From Lachnospiraceae bacterium (lineage in GTDB: Bacteria; Bacillota; Clostridia; Lachnospirales; Lachnospiraceae), in assembly GCA_017553695.1 (NCBI GenBank), contig JAFZKG010000127.1:1-45101 (forward strand): a stretch of DNA of 45,101 nt. Direction: 5' to 3'. The notes under the pieces are model-generated. The model was not told the DNA's origin, ran no database searches, and worked only from the letters and a program-made list of their open reading frames with translations. Positions 24,470 through 33,674 of this stretch are shown piece by piece. The position numbers and the translations under genes are program-made. Numbering within the stretch: position 1 is the stretch's first letter; each line of letters begins with the position of its first letter.

Positions 24470-24974
24470 AGTGTTGATCCCGGAAGAGGATATCCGGGCG
24501 CGCATCAAAGAGATGGCGGCAGAATTGAGTGAAAAGTATAAGGACCAGCCGGTCCTTTTGGTGGGCATCCTGAACGGATCGGTCTTTTTCCTGACCGAGC
24601 TGGCACAGCAGATGTCGATTCCGGTCGAGATCGATTTCATGGCTGCATCCAGTTATGGCAGCGGCAAGGAATCTTCGGGCCGTGTTCTGATCACAAAGGA
24701 CTTGGCTCGCTCCATTGAAGGAGACCACGTGATCATCGTGGAGGATATCGTTGATACAGGCCAGACGCTTCATCTGCTGACAGAAATGCTCCTGGAGCGT
24801 AATCCGGCAAGTCTGGAGCTGGCAGTGCTCCTGGACAAACCGACCAGAAGAAAAGTCTGCCTGGATGCAGACTACATCGGATTCCAGATCCCGGATGAAT
24901 TTGTTGTCGGATGGGGACTGGATTTCAATCAGAAATACAGAGACCTTCCTTATATAGGGGTAATTAAAGATTAA
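24453..24974 (+). CDS. hpt: Hypoxanthine phosphoribosyltransferase
   Basis: Purine salvage: converts hypoxanthine or guanine and PRPP to IMP or GMP. The 173 residues include the PRPP-binding motif VIIVEDIVDTGQT (93-105), the LVGILNGSVFF segment and the FMAASSYGSG loop that closes over the active site. The C-terminal VGWGLDFNQKYRDLPYIG is the classical ending. The start lies within tilS, and ftsH follows after 14 bases. Confidence 0.96.
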   Translation: METKIEVLIPEEDIRARIKEMAAELSEKYKDQPVLLVGILNGSVFFLTELAQQMSIPVEIDFMAASSYGSGKESSGRVLITKDLARSIEGDHVIIVEDIVDTGQTLHLLTEMLLERNPASLELAVLLDKPTRRKVCLDADYIGFQIPDEFVVGWGLDFNQKYRDLPYIGVIKD

Positions 24975-24988
24975 AGGAAACAAACAGA

Positions 24989-26896
24989 ATGGATGGTAAA
25001 CGATTCAGAGGAATTTTCATCTATGTGATCATCATCGCGGCGGTGTTTGCGTTCATTTATATCATGAGCAGCAGCCGGACCGTTAATGATGATTACACAT
25101 ACAGTGAATTCCAGACCGACCTTCAGGACGGCGCAGTCCAGTCGATCGACATCAAGCAGAACAGCGAGATTCCGACCGGCGTGCTGACAGTCACGTTCCG
25201 CGACAGTTCGAAAAGACAGCTTTATGTGGAAAACGTCGGAACGATCACAGAACTCCTGAAGGACAAAAATATTGAATACACACTGCATGATGTCACAAGG
25301 TCCAGCTACTTCGTGTCCACGATCCTGCCGATGGTCATCATGTTCGTGATCATGATCGTCTTCTTTATGGTCGTGTCCGGCCGGTCCGGAGGCGCGGGCG
25401 GCAATGTCATGAACTTCGGCAAGAACCGCGCGAAGATGACGGCGAAGCCGGATAATAAAACAACATTCAAGGATGTTGCAGGATTAAAAGAAGAAAGAGC
25501 AGAACTGGAAGAGGTGGTGGATTTTCTCCGCGCACCGCAGAAATATACGAGAGTCGGCGCAAGGATCCCGAAAGGTATTCTTTTGGTAGGCCCTCCGGGA
25601 ACCGGTAAAACATTATTGGCAAGAGCTGTCTCTGGTGAGGCAGGCGTGCCGTTCTTCCATATCTCCGGTTCGGACTTCGTGGAGATGTTTGTCGGTGTCG
25701 GCGCATCCCGTGTCCGTGACCTGTTCGGAGAAGCCAAGAAAAATGCGCCATGCATCATCTTCATCAACGAGATCGACGCAGTGGCAAGACGGAGAGGATC
25801 CGGACTTGGCGGCGGCCATGATGAAAGAGAGCAGACCCTGAACCAGATCCTGGTAGAGATGGACGGCTTCGGCGTGAACGAAGGCATCATTGTCATGGCA
25901 GCAACCAACCGTGTCGATATTCTTGATCCGGCTATCCTGAGGCCAGGGCGTTTTGACCGGAAAGTCTTTGTCGGAAAACCGGATGTCCAGGGCAGGGAAG
26001 AGATCCTGAAAGTCCATGCACGCAACAAGCCGCTGGCAGAGGATGTCAATCTGGGAACGGTCGCAAGAACAACGGCAGGATTCTCCGGCGCGGATCTGGA
26101 GAACCTGATGAACGAAGCAGCCATCAACGCAGCTTCACAGAACCGGGCATATATCAAACAGGCAGATATCGAGAAGGCCTTTGTAAAGGTCGGCATCGGC
26201 GAAGAAAAGAAGAGCCGTGTCATTTCCGAAAAAGAGCGGAAGATCACGGCATACCACGAATCCGGACACGCGATCTTATTCCACTTGCTTCCGGAAGTCG
26301 GACCGGTGCATATGGTCTCGATCATCCCGACCGGCATGGCCGGCGGTTATACGATGCCGCTTCCGGAAAAAGACGAGATGTTCAATTCCAAGGATAAGAT
26401 GCTGCAGAACATCATGGTATCCTTTGGCGGACGGATCGCGGAGGACCTGATCTTCCACGATATCACGACCGGCGCATCGCAGGATATCAAGCAGGCATCG
26501 GATATTGCGCGGGCTATGGTCACGAAGTACGGCATGAGCGAACTGCTTGGCCCGATCGACTACTCCACGTCCGAAGGCGACGAAGTGTTCATTGGCCGTG
26601 ACTGGGGTCAGGTCAAGGCGTTCTCGGAGGAGACGTCCGCATTGATCGACCAGGAAGTGAAGCGGATCATCGACGAGTGCTACGCACAGGCGAAAGATCT
26701 GATCCTGTCGCATCAGGATGTGCTTGAAAACTGTGCACAGCTCCTGCTGCAGAAAGAAAAGATCGACCGCGAAGAGTTCGAAGCACTGTTCGCACCGGCA
26801 CCGGAGCCGGATCCGGAACCGGAAGGACCGGCTGGCCCGGATGTATATGACGGACCTGCATTCGGCGGAGGCGTCATCAGTCCGATGTCCGTATAG
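24989..26896 (+). CDS. ftsH: ATP-dependent zinc metalloprotease FtsH
   Basis: A hexameric membrane protease that extracts and degrades membrane and regulatory proteins. The 635 residues have two N-terminal membrane helices (about 7-25 and 105-130) around an extracytoplasmic domain. The AAA module carries Walker A GPPGTGKT (201-208), the pore segment [15 protein letters not shown], Walker [11 protein letters not shown] (Asn precedes Glu where Asp is usual), and the second region of homology ending RPGRFDR. The zinc site is HESGH (423-427). A Pro/Glu-rich tail ends the protein. It is the last gene of the rqcP operon. Confidence 0.96.
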   Translation: MDGKRFRGIFIYVIIIAAVFAFIYIMSSSRTVNDDYTYSEFQTDLQDGAVQSIDIKQNSEIPTGVLTVTFRDSSKRQLYVENVGTITELLKDKNIEYTLHDVTRSSYFVSTILPMVIMFVIMIVFFMVVSGRSGGAGGNVMNFGKNRAKMTAKPDNKTTFKDVAGLKEERAELEEVVDFLRAPQKYTRVGARIPKGILLVGPPGTGKTLLARAVSGEAGVPFFHISGSDFVEMFVGVGASRVRDLFGEAKKNAPCIIFINEIDAVARRRGSGLGGGHDEREQTLNQILVEMDGFGVNEGIIVMAATNRVDILDPAILRPGRFDRKVFVGKPDVQGREEILKVHARNKPLAEDVNLGTVARTTAGFSGADLENLMNEAAINAASQNRAYIKQADIEKAFVKVGIGEEKKSRVISEKERKITAYHESGHAILFHLLPEVGPVHMVSIIPTGMAGGYTMPLPEKDEMFNSKDKMLQNIMVSFGGRIAEDLIFHDITTGASQDIKQASDIARAMVTKYGMSELLGPIDYSTSEGDEVFIGRDWGQVKAFSEETSALIDQEVKRIIDECYAQAKDLILSHQDVLENCAQLLLQKEKIDREEFEALFAPAPEPDPEPEGPAGPDVYDGPAFGGGVISPMSV

Positions 26897-26930
26897 GCTG
26901 TACCGGGAAAATCCCGGAAAATAGAAAAAC

Positions 26931-26975
26931 AGGACGATTTTTGTGCATAATACATAAAAATCGTCCTTCTTTATT
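26931..26975 (+). terminator. Terminator after ftsH
   Basis: A 12-bp stem (AGGACGATTTTT, 26931-26942, with AAAAATCGTCCT, 26956-26967) followed by TCTTTATT. A smaller CCGGG/CCCGG hairpin lies just upstream (26903-26917). The rest of the gap up to galK (to 27085) holds no gene that I can support. Confidence 0.85.
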
Positions 26976-27085
26976 GTAAAGTTTGTGAACACTTACAGAG
27001 TGACAGGTGGTACTATATGGATCGTAAAACAACCCCCAATACAAATGTTTTACTACACCCCATAAATAAATACCTTCTCCTAAAG

Positions 27086-27109
27086 AAGCCAGCAGCCGCT
27101 GGCTTTTTT
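27086..27109. terminator. Terminator at the 3' end of galK
   Basis: Perfect eight-bp stem (AAGCCAGC with GCTGGCTT) and AGCC loop, with T-runs on the plus strand and a TTCTTT run on the minus strand. It can end galK and any read-through from ftsH. Confidence 0.85.
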
Positions 27110-27120
27110 ACTATCTATCA

Positions 27121-28290
27121 TTACGTCCCGATCTCTAGCACATGACAGCATCCGGCCCCGATCGCATCTTCGATCTTTTCCCGGAAAACATCCAGATGCT
27201 CCAACGGAACGAATGCCAGGATGGTTCCTGCAAAGCCGCCGCCGTTGATGCGGACAGCACCATCGTCTCCCAAAAGCGTACGCGCAGTCTCCATGGCTGT
27301 GAGCAGTCTGGTGTTGGACGGATCCGATGCCGGGACTACGTTCTGCAGGACGTCTCGCGAGGAGATGCCGGATGCCGTTACATTTTTAAAAAAGGTTTTC
27401 AGATCATTTTCTTTCAGTGCTTTAACGGCGTTCTCCACGCGCGCTACTTCTGCATAGAAATGCTTTGCCCTGCGCAGCTTTTGCTCACCGACAAAGAGCC
27501 TGATGTCATCCGTCAGAAGGGAAGCGCTCACATCCCGCAGCACTTCTTTTCCGAAATAATGTGCAATGGCTTTCATGTCCGCCGGGATCGCCGCGTATTC
27601 TTCCGTCAGGTTATCGTGGCTGGCGCCGCTGTCGATCGCGCAGAGCGCATATCCGGCTTCCGTGAAATCAAAAGTGATCTGCTCGATGACCGGATCTTTC
27701 GGATCCTTAAAATCGATAAATACGATCTTTCCGACGGAACAGGCCATCTGATCCATCAGGCCGCAAGGTTTTCCAAAATATATATTTTCCGCATACTGTC
27801 CGGCTAGGGCCACATCGACATCGGAAAGCGGCTTCGCTGTCACATCCGGCACATACAGCCGATTCAGGATCCGGCCGATCAGCACTTCAAACGCGGCGGA
27901 AGAACTCAGCCCGCTTCCGGTCAGCACTTCGGACTTTACATAGGCATCAAATCCATAAGGGAGAGATGCAGCACCGGCCTTGTTCAGGAATGCTTTGACC
28001 ATGCCGCGGATCAGCGCCGCCGAGGTGCCGAACCCGCTGACATCCGGAGAAAGATCCTGAGCGGAGACCGCGATTTTTCCAAGCCCTTCTGAATAAAGGA
28101 TGATATCGGAATCTGACCGCGGGGCGAAAGCGGCATATGCCTTTAAACTGACAGAAGCGGCAAGCACCTTTCCGTTCTGGTGGTCGGTATGGTTCCCGAG
28201 CAGTTCTACCCGTCCAGGCGCCTCTGCAAAGTCTGCCGGTGCGTAACCGAAGGTCTCCTGAAATTTCTCATGCAGATATGATTTATCCAT
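27121..28290 (-). CDS. galK: Galactokinase
   Basis: Phosphorylates galactose to galactose 1-phosphate, the first step of the Leloir pathway. The 389-residue GHMP kinase has the signature PGRVELLGNHTDHQNG near residue 26, the ATP loop VLTGSGLSSSAAFE, and the C-terminal GGGFAGTILAFV motif. GalE of the same pathway is encoded at 39058, but no galT is seen in the window. It stands alone on the minus strand between ftsH and nrdD, with a GGAAGGA ribosome site. Confidence 0.95.
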   Translation of the reverse strand: MDKSYLHEKFQETFGYAPADFAEAPGRVELLGNHTDHQNGKVLAASVSLKAYAAFAPRSDSDIILYSEGLGKIAVSAQDLSPDVSGFGTSAALIRGMVKAFLNKAGAASLPYGFDAYVKSEVLTGSGLSSSAAFEVLIGRILNRLYVPDVTAKPLSDVDVALAGQYAENIYFGKPCGLMDQMACSVGKIVFIDFKDPKDPVIEQITFDFTEAGYALCAIDSGASHDNLTEEYAAIPADMKAIAHYFGKEVLRDVSASLLTDDIRLFVGEQKLRRAKHFYAEVARVENAVKALKENDLKTFFKNVTASGISSRDVLQNVVPASDPSNTRLLTAMETARTLLGDDGAVRINGGGFAGTILAFVPLEHLDVFREKIEDAIGAGCCHVLEIGT

Positions 28291-28443
28291 GGCATTTTTC
28301 CTTCCGATTCAGTATCATGGTCTTGTATTTGGGTCTATTGTATCAAAAAATAAGAAAAATTGTCCGCTTTTCCTGTTAATAGACAATCGACCATATTTCT
28401 GTCGAAAAAATAGACCACAAGAGAAAAAATTCTTTTCAAAAAA

Positions 28444-28494
28444 CCACAAAATATAGATATTGTCTATTGACTTAACCACAAGATATAGTATAAT
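28444..28494 (+). promoter_or_regulatory. nrdD promoter with two NrdR-like boxes
   Basis: TTGACT (28467-28472) and perfect TATAAT (28489-28494) with a 16-base spacer. Two near-identical boxes, CCACAAAATATAG (28444-28456) and CCACAAGATATAG (28476-28488), start exactly 32 bases apart, about three helical turns. One is upstream of the -35 and one fills the spacer. This is the layout known for the repressor NrdR; assignment to NrdR is by resemblance. The rest of the 330-base gap is A/T-rich, with a weak third CCACAAGAG at 28415 and no supported gene. Confidence 0.75.
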
Positions 28495-28621
28495 TACATC
28501 TGCAAAAGACAATTTTTACCCCATTTTTTCCAATCAAAAATTGAGGAATTAAACATTGCGAAGAAGAGGATGAGTGCGATGTTGTGGGTAGTTTGCGCAA
28601 AAAAGGAAGGGATAGAGAGTC

Positions 28622-30799
28622 ATGAAGATCATCAAGAGAAGCGGGGAAGAAGTCGAATTTGATGCGTCTAAAATAGAAGCGGCCATCATCAAGGCCAACA
28701 ATTCTGTCGCAGAGACGGAGCGTATGCGTGGATTGACCATCCACCTGATCGTGAATGCCGTTACCGAAGAATGTTCGCTGATGGACCGTGCACCAAGCGT
28801 GGAGGAGATCCAGGATATGGTAGAAAACCATATCATGGAGCAGAATGCATTCAATGTGGCACGCAATTATATCACCTATCGTTACAGACGTGCCGTTGCC
28901 CGTAAGGCAAATTCTACGGATAAGCAGATCCTTTCACTTCTGGACTGCAGCAATGAAGAGGCAAAACAGGAAAACTCCAACAAGAATCCGGTCGTGAACT
29001 CCGTCCAGCGTGATTATATGGCAGGCGAGGTCAGCAAGGATATCACCAAGAGATTCCTGCTTCCGGCCGATATTGTGGAAGCGCATGAAAAGGGCATCAT
29101 TCATTTCCATGATACCGACTACTATGCACAGCATATGCATAACTGCTGTCTGGTTAATCTGGAAGACATGCTGCAGAACGGCACCGTCATTTCCGAAACG
29201 ATGATCGAGACTCCGAAGAGTTTTTCGACGGCCTGCAATATCGCAACGCAGGCGATCGCGCAGATCGCTTCCAATCAGTATGGCGGCCAGAGTATCTCTC
29301 TGTCCCATCTGGCACCGTTCGTGCAGGTCAGCCGTGAAAAATTCTACCGGAAGACGAAGGAACTGTTTGATACGGTCGGCATGGAATATACCGAAGAAAT
29401 GCTGAAGGAGATCGTGGAACAGAGAGTCCGCGACGAGATCAAACAGGGTATCCAGATCATCCAGTATCAGGTGACCACGCTTATGACCACCAACGGCCAG
29501 GCTCCGTTCATCACTGTGTTCATGTATCTGAACGAAGTGGAAGAGGGGCAGCTGAAAGATGACCTTGCAATGATCATCGAAGAGACGCTCCGCCAGCGCA
29601 TCCTGGGCGTTAAGAATGAAAAGGGCGTTTACATCACGCCGGCATTCCCGAAGCTGATCTACGTTCTGGAAGAAGACAATGTCCGCGAAGGCACGAAGTA
29701 TTATGAGCTGACGAAACTGGCAGCAGAGTGCACCGCAAAGAGAATGGTCCCGGATTACATTTCCGAGAAGATGATGCTCAAGCTGAAAGTGGACGCAAAC
29801 GGTGAAGGCCATTGCTATCCGTGCATGGGCTGCCGCTCCTTCCTGACGCCGTACATCGACGAAAACGGCAAGCCGAAGTATTACGGCCGTTTCAATCAGG
29901 GCGTTGTCACGATCAATCTGGTAGACGTGGCCTGCTCCTCCGGAAAAGACGAGCAGAAGTTCTGGGAGATCCTGGATGAAAGACTGGAGCTGTGCTACCG
30001 CGCATTGATGTGCAGGCATAAACGTCTCCTGGGAACCAAGAGCGACGTGGCGCCGATCCTCTGGCAGAATGGCGCGCTTGCCCGTCTGGAAAAAGGAGAG
30101 ACGATCGACAAGCTTCTCTTCGGCGGTTACTCAACGATCTCCCTGGGCTATGCAGGACTGTATGAGTGCACCTACTATATGAAGGGCTGCTCGCATACAC
30201 ACGAAGGCGGCAAGGAATTCGCTCTGAAACTGATGCAGAGACTGAACGATGCCTGCAAACAGTGGAAAGCAGAGAACAACATCGACTTCTCCCTGTACGG
30301 CACACCATTGGAGTCCACAACGTACAAATTTGCGAAGTGCCTGCAGAAGCGGTTTGGCGTGATCGAAGGCGTGACAGACAAGAATTACATCACCAACAGT
30401 TATCATGTACATGTTACTGAGAAGATCAATGCATTCGACAAGCTGAAATTCGAATCTGATTTCCAGACACTTTCACCGGGCGGCGCGATCAGCTATGTGG
30501 AAGTTCCGGATATGAAGGATAATCTGGATGCAGTCCTCGCCGTGATGCAGTACATCTACGAGAACATCATGTACGCCGAGCTCAACACCAAGAGCGACTA
30601 CTGCCAGGTCTGCGGATACGACGGAGAGATCCAGATCGTGACCGATGACAGCGGCAAGCTGGTGTGGGAGTGCCCGAACTGCGGCAACCGTGATCAGGAC
30701 AAGATGAACGTTGCACGCCGGACCTGTGGATACATCGGAACCCAGTTTTGGAACCAGGGCCGGACACAGGAGATCAAGGACAGAGTCCTGCACCTGTAA
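28622..30799 (+). CDS. nrdD: Anaerobic (class III) ribonucleoside-triphosphate reductase
   Basis: Makes deoxynucleoside triphosphates under anaerobic conditions with a glycyl radical. The 725 residues begin with an ATP-cone regulatory domain (MKIIKRSGEEVEFDASKIE), then the ten-stranded barrel. The C-terminus holds a zinc site (CQVCGYDG and CPNCGN) and the radical loop RRTCGYIGTQ, where Gly703 is the expected radical residue. A normal ATG start follows a GGAAGGGA site. Its activase nrdG is encoded 138 bases downstream. Confidence 0.97.
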   Translation: MKIIKRSGEEVEFDASKIEAAIIKANNSVAETERMRGLTIHLIVNAVTEECSLMDRAPSVEEIQDMVENHIMEQNAFNVARNYITYRYRRAVARKANSTDKQILSLLDCSNEEAKQENSNKNPVVNSVQRDYMAGEVSKDITKRFLLPADIVEAHEKGIIHFHDTDYYAQHMHNCCLVNLEDMLQNGTVISETMIETPKSFSTACNIATQAIAQIASNQYGGQSISLSHLAPFVQVSREKFYRKTKELFDTVGMEYTEEMLKEIVEQRVRDEIKQGIQIIQYQVTTLMTTNGQAPFITVFMYLNEVEEGQLKDDLAMIIEETLRQRILGVKNEKGVYITPAFPKLIYVLEEDNVREGTKYYELTKLAAECTAKRMVPDYISEKMMLKLKVDANGEGHCYPCMGCRSFLTPYIDENGKPKYYGRFNQGVVTINLVDVACSSGKDEQKFWEILDERLELCYRALMCRHKRLLGTKSDVAPILWQNGALARLEKGETIDKLLFGGYSTISLGYAGLYECTYYMKGCSHTHEGGKEFALKLMQRLNDACKQWKAENNIDFSLYGTPLESTTYKFAKCLQKRFGVIEGVTDKNYITNSYHVHVTEKINAFDKLKFESDFQTLSPGGAISYVEVPDMKDNLDAVLAVMQYIYENIMYAELNTKSDYCQVCGYDGEIQIVTDDSGKLVWECPNCGNRDQDKMNVARRTCGYIGTQFWNQGRTQEIKDRVLHL

Positions 30800-30815
30800 A
30801 CCGCGGAACCCCCGC

Positions 30816-30844
30816 TTGAAATACTAAGTAAAATTTAGTATGAT
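30816..30844 (+). promoter_or_regulatory. Promoter-like sequence with a palindrome between nrdD and nrdG
   Basis: TTGAAA (30816-30821), a 17-base spacer and TATGAT (30839-30844). A perfect seven-base inverted repeat, ATACTAA (30821-30827) and TTAGTAT (30835-30841), fills the spacer. The predicted start falls at the base of the following terminator hairpin, so activity is doubtful. Confidence 0.35.
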
Positions 30845-30848
30845 TTTA

Positions 30849-30880
30849 GGACACTCTCATTAAGAGAGTGTCCTTTTTTT
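30849..30880 (+). terminator. Terminator between nrdD and nrdG
   Basis: Ten-bp stem GGACACTCTC (30849-30858) with GAGAGTGTCC (30864-30873), ATTAA loop, T7. It would separate nrdD and nrdG transcripts unless read through. A second hairpin, GCGGCG with CGCCGC (30896-30917), follows in the nrdG leader. Confidence 0.92.
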
Positions 30881-30937
30881 GAAGTTTGAAAAAGCGCGGC
30901 GTTTTAAGAGGCGCCGCAAAGTAAAGGGACGGGTATT

Positions 30938-31492
30938 GTGCATTATTCAGAAATAAAAACTTATGATATCGCAGACGGGCTGGGCGTAAGGACGACCCTG
31001 TTTGTTTCGGGCTGCCGGAATCATTGTGAAGGGTGCTTCCAACCGGAAACCTGGAATTTTGAAAACGGTCCGGTGTTTGATGAAAAAGTCCAGGAAGAGG
31101 TCCTTGCCAGCCTGGTGCCGGATTATATCCAGGGGCTGACTCTTCTGGGCGGCGATCCGTTTGAAGAGGAGAATCAGCGGGATCTGATCCCATTTATGCG
31201 CGAGTTCAAAAAACGCTTCCCGGATGTGGAAGATTCCCGGGGTGGTAAACATGCCAGCAAGAATGTATGGGCATTCACCGGCTATCTGTTCGAGGACCTT
31301 CAGCCGGGAGGAAAGAAATATACGGAATACACGGACGAACTGTTATCCTATATTGACATTCTGGTGGACGGGCCGTTTATTCAGGAACAGAAAAATCTAG
31401 CCCTGAAGTTCCGGGGCAGCGAGAATCAGCGGCTGATCGATATGAATGAGTATCGGCGCAGCGGAAATATCGTCACGATCCTGGGCAGCTGA
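30938..31492 (+). CDS. nrdG: Anaerobic ribonucleotide reductase activating protein
   Basis: A radical-SAM enzyme that generates the glycyl radical on NrdD. The 184 residues carry the CRNHCEGC motif (Cys26, Cys30, Cys33), which binds the [4Fe-4S] cluster, and the GGDPFEEENQ segment typical of the family. It starts at a GTG after AAAGGGA. A strong terminator separates it from nrdD, so it needs a promoter of its own or read-through. Confidence 0.95.
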   Translation: MHYSEIKTYDIADGLGVRTTLFVSGCRNHCEGCFQPETWNFENGPVFDEKVQEEVLASLVPDYIQGLTLLGGDPFEEENQRDLIPFMREFKKRFPDVEDSRGGKHASKNVWAFTGYLFEDLQPGGKKYTEYTDELLSYIDILVDGPFIQEQKNLALKFRGSENQRLIDMNEYRRSGNIVTILGS

Positions 31493-31554
31493 AAAAGCTG
31501 CCTTTTTCACAGGAGAACGTGACTGGCACAGGATTGTTTTGAGGGAGCAAAGTG

Positions 31555-32655
31555 ATGGAACGAAACGAGATCTTAAAAGCATATGGGACCGATTACAAAG
31601 AGATGACAAAGCGTTTGCTTTTCCGGGCGGATCTGAAAAATGAGATCGAGAAAAAATGCGGCGGCAGCCGGGACGTGAAGATCGGGATCAAGCCGAATCT
31701 GGTCAACCCGACACCGGCACAGTTCGGTGCGACGACTCATCCGGAAGTGGTGGAGGGCATCATCGAATATCTGAAAGAGAACGGCTATGAAAACGAAGTG
31801 ATCATGGAGGGTTCCTGGGTTGGCGATAAAACCGAAAAAGCATTCCTGTACTGCGGCTACAAGGAGCTGTCCGAGCGGACCGGAGTTCCGCTGATCGATA
31901 CGCAGAAGGAAGGCACGACAAAGACGGACTGCGCGGGCATGAACATCCGGATCTGCGACTGCGCGTTTGCAGTGGATTTTCTGATCAACGTGCCGGTGTT
32001 GAAAGGGCACGGACAGACGCGGATCACCTGCGCACTGAAAAACATGAAAGGCCTCATCCCGAATTCTGAGAAGCGCCTGTTCCATGTAAAAGGTCTGCAC
32101 TCCCCGATTGCGCATCTGAACGCTGGTCTGAAACAGGACTTCATTGTGATCGACCACATCTGCGGCGATCCGGATTTTGAAGATGGCGGTCATCCGCTGA
32201 CGAAGAACTGCGTCATGGCAGCAGTGGATCCGGTGCTGGTGGATTCCTACGTCTGCCGCCTGCTCGGTTATCGGACCATGGACGTGGCATATGTCGTCCG
32301 CGCGGAAGCGCTGGGTATCGGCAGTACCGATATTGATCATGCTCACATCATTACGGTCGAAGGCGTTAACGACGAGGACATGCCGAAGAGCCACCGCATT
32401 CTGGATATTTCTTACAACGTGGAAGAAGTGGAATCCTGCAGTGCCTGCTACGGAATGTTAATGGACGCGTTGGACCGGCTGGATCAGGAAGGATTGCTTG
32501 GCAAGTTGGAGGAGAAGATCTGCATCGGCCAGGGATGGCGCGGAAAAGAAGGCAGGCTGGGGATTGGCAACTGCACGAGTGGATTTGATGTGTATGTGAA
32601 AGGCTGCCCGCCGACCGCAGACGAGATCTATGAAGTGTTAAAAGAACAATTATAA
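31555..32655 (+). CDS. DUF362 domain protein
   Basis: A 366-residue protein of the DUF362 group, whose function is not established; family members are often described as iron-sulfur centre proteins. The conserved core is visible: IGIKPNLVNPTPAQFGATTHPEVVEGII, a GHGQTRITCALKNMKGLIP segment, and an AAVDPVLVDSYVCRLLGY stretch. Several scattered cysteines (DCAGMNIRICDC, CSACYG) might bind metal, but there is no ferredoxin motif. An in-frame GTG is adjacent; the ATG at 31555, seven bases after GAGGGAG, is preferred. It follows nrdG after 62 bases. Confidence 0.85.
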   Translation: MERNEILKAYGTDYKEMTKRLLFRADLKNEIEKKCGGSRDVKIGIKPNLVNPTPAQFGATTHPEVVEGIIEYLKENGYENEVIMEGSWVGDKTEKAFLYCGYKELSERTGVPLIDTQKEGTTKTDCAGMNIRICDCAFAVDFLINVPVLKGHGQTRITCALKNMKGLIPNSEKRLFHVKGLHSPIAHLNAGLKQDFIVIDHICGDPDFEDGGHPLTKNCVMAAVDPVLVDSYVCRLLGYRTMDVAYVVRAEALGIGSTDIDHAHIITVEGVNDEDMPKSHRILDISYNVEEVESCSACYGMLMDALDRLDQEGLLGKLEEKICIGQGWRGKEGRLGIGNCTSGFDVYVKGCPPTADEIYEVLKEQL

Positions 32656-32706
32656 ATGGAACCGGTTTTGCGCCGGCAGAGTCGTTATAGAAAAAAGAAA
32701 AAAATT

Positions 32707-32737
32707 TTGATGAATTGCACGGGGAAACGCATATAAT
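32707..32737 (+). promoter_or_regulatory. Possible macrodomain-gene promoter
   Basis: A perfect TATAAT (32732-32737) 70 bases before the gene, with TTGATG (32707-32712) at a long 19-base spacing. Confidence 0.4.
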
Positions 32738-32807
32738 AAGAAAAGAATAGTTATCGAGATTGTTAAGAGATTGCAATCACAGGAGATGGACAACAGGAGG
32801 AGAAGGC

Positions 32808-33320
32808 ATGAGTTTTTATATTGTAAATGAAGATATCACAGAGATGGAAGTAGACGTAGTGGTGACAGCCGCAAATGCACAGCTTGCAGGCGGTGGTGGA
32901 GTAGACGGGGCAATCCACCGGGCAGCAGGTCCGAAGCTGGCGAAGGCATGTGAAGAGATCGGCGGATGCGATACCGGCGATGCCGTCATTACATGGGGTT
33001 ATGATCTGGATGCCATCTACGTCATCCATGCAGTCGGCCCGATCTATCAGGACGGAGCACACGGCGAGGAAGAACTTCTCCGCAGCTGCTATTCCCGCTC
33101 CGTGGAACTTGCCGTCACCCACGGCTGCCGCAGCGTGGCCTTCCCACTGATCTCCGCGGGCGTTTACGGATATCCGAAGGAAGAAGCCCTGGACATTGCA
33201 GTGGAAGAGATCAGCAAGGGCGCAGCTGAATACGAAGAACTTGATTTCTATCTGACCGTCGTGAATCAGGACATCTTTGATCTCGCCAAAGAAAAATATC
33301 CGGAGCTGATCGAAGAGTAG
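32808..33320 (+). CDS. Macrodomain protein (ADP-ribose binding or hydrolysis)
   Basis: A stand-alone 170-residue macrodomain. Such proteins bind ADP-ribose and many remove it from proteins, nucleic acids or O-acetyl-ADP-ribose. It has VVTAANAQLAGGGGVDGAIHRAAG (shown as AANAQLAGGGGVDGAIH plus the following residues) as phosphate loop, and the second loop PLISAGVYGYPKEEA. The open frame extends to 32760, but an AGGAGG site eight bases before 32808 sets the start. No ADP-ribosyltransferase is adjacent, so the target is unknown. A terminator follows. Confidence 0.93.
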   Translation: MSFYIVNEDITEMEVDVVVTAANAQLAGGGGVDGAIHRAAGPKLAKACEEIGGCDTGDAVITWGYDLDAIYVIHAVGPIYQDGAHGEEELLRSCYSRSVELAVTHGCRSVAFPLISAGVYGYPKEEALDIAVEEISKGAAEYEELDFYLTVVNQDIFDLAKEKYPELIEE

Positions 33321-33368
33321 AAATAATATTGCCGCGGATCGTTTTGCGGCGCCAGATGATAGATTTTT

Positions 33369-33400
33369 AAAGAGGCTTGTCCGGCAGGCCTCTTTTTATT
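33369..33400 (+). terminator. Terminator after the macrodomain gene
   Basis: Eight-bp stem AAAGAGGC (33369-33376) with GCCTCTTT (33388-33395), then a T-rich tail. Confidence 0.85.
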
Positions 33401-33450
33401 TGAGTATGTCCCGGACTGTTGGTTCAACCTGTAGGAGTCGGATGGCCAGT

Positions 33451-33666
33451 TAGGGGTGAAAAAAATAAGAAAAAGTTCACCCCTATTTTCAGATAATCCT
33501 GTACAGGATGAAAACAGGCAGTTTCAGGCAGTTTTATGGTCAAATTTTTCACCCCTGTGTGAGGATTGAGTCAAATAGGGATGAATTGACATGGGACGCG
33601 GGCAATAGGGGTGAAAACACTGAGCCGGGTGATCATTTTGCGCCAGGGAAAGGCGGTTTCATCCCC
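33451..33666. repeat. Cluster of six copies of a TAGGGGTGAA motif in both orientations
   Basis: Copies: TAGGGGTGAA at 33451-33460, its exact complement at 33476-33485, TTCACCCCT at 33548-33556, TAGGGATGAA at 33576-33585, TAGGGGTGAA at 33606-33615 and TTCATCCCC at 33658-33666. The first two form a perfect ten-base inverted repeat around a 15-base A-rich centre. A 14-base palindrome ATCCTGTACAGGAT sits at 33496-33509. The last copy lies nine bases upstream of the -35 of the next promoter. The copies are a direct observation; an operator role is inferred. Confidence 0.75.
33515..33534 (+). repeat. Perfect tandem ten-base repeat
   Basis: Two exact back-to-back copies of CAGGCAGTTT within the motif cluster. 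Confidence 0.8.
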
Positions 33667-33674
33667 CGGTTTTG

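Noticed and set aside
23465..24640. A 391-codon minus-strand frame opposite tilS and hpt.
   Set aside because: Both plus-strand genes have intact catalytic motifs; the antisense product shows no domain.
25306..26337. A 343-codon minus-strand frame opposite ftsH.
   Set aside because: Shadow of the AAA domain; no recognisable domain or start signal.
27017..27145. A 42-codon frame with an AGGTGG ribosome-like site, and a T-box-like AGGTGGTAC, before a terminator.
   Set aside because: The frame runs through the terminator into antisense galK and has no recognisable product. The region is too short for a T-box stem I, and no plus-strand gene follows to regulate.
28934..30019. A 361-codon minus-strand frame opposite nrdD.
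   Set aside because: Shadow of a strongly conserved gene, no supporting signals.
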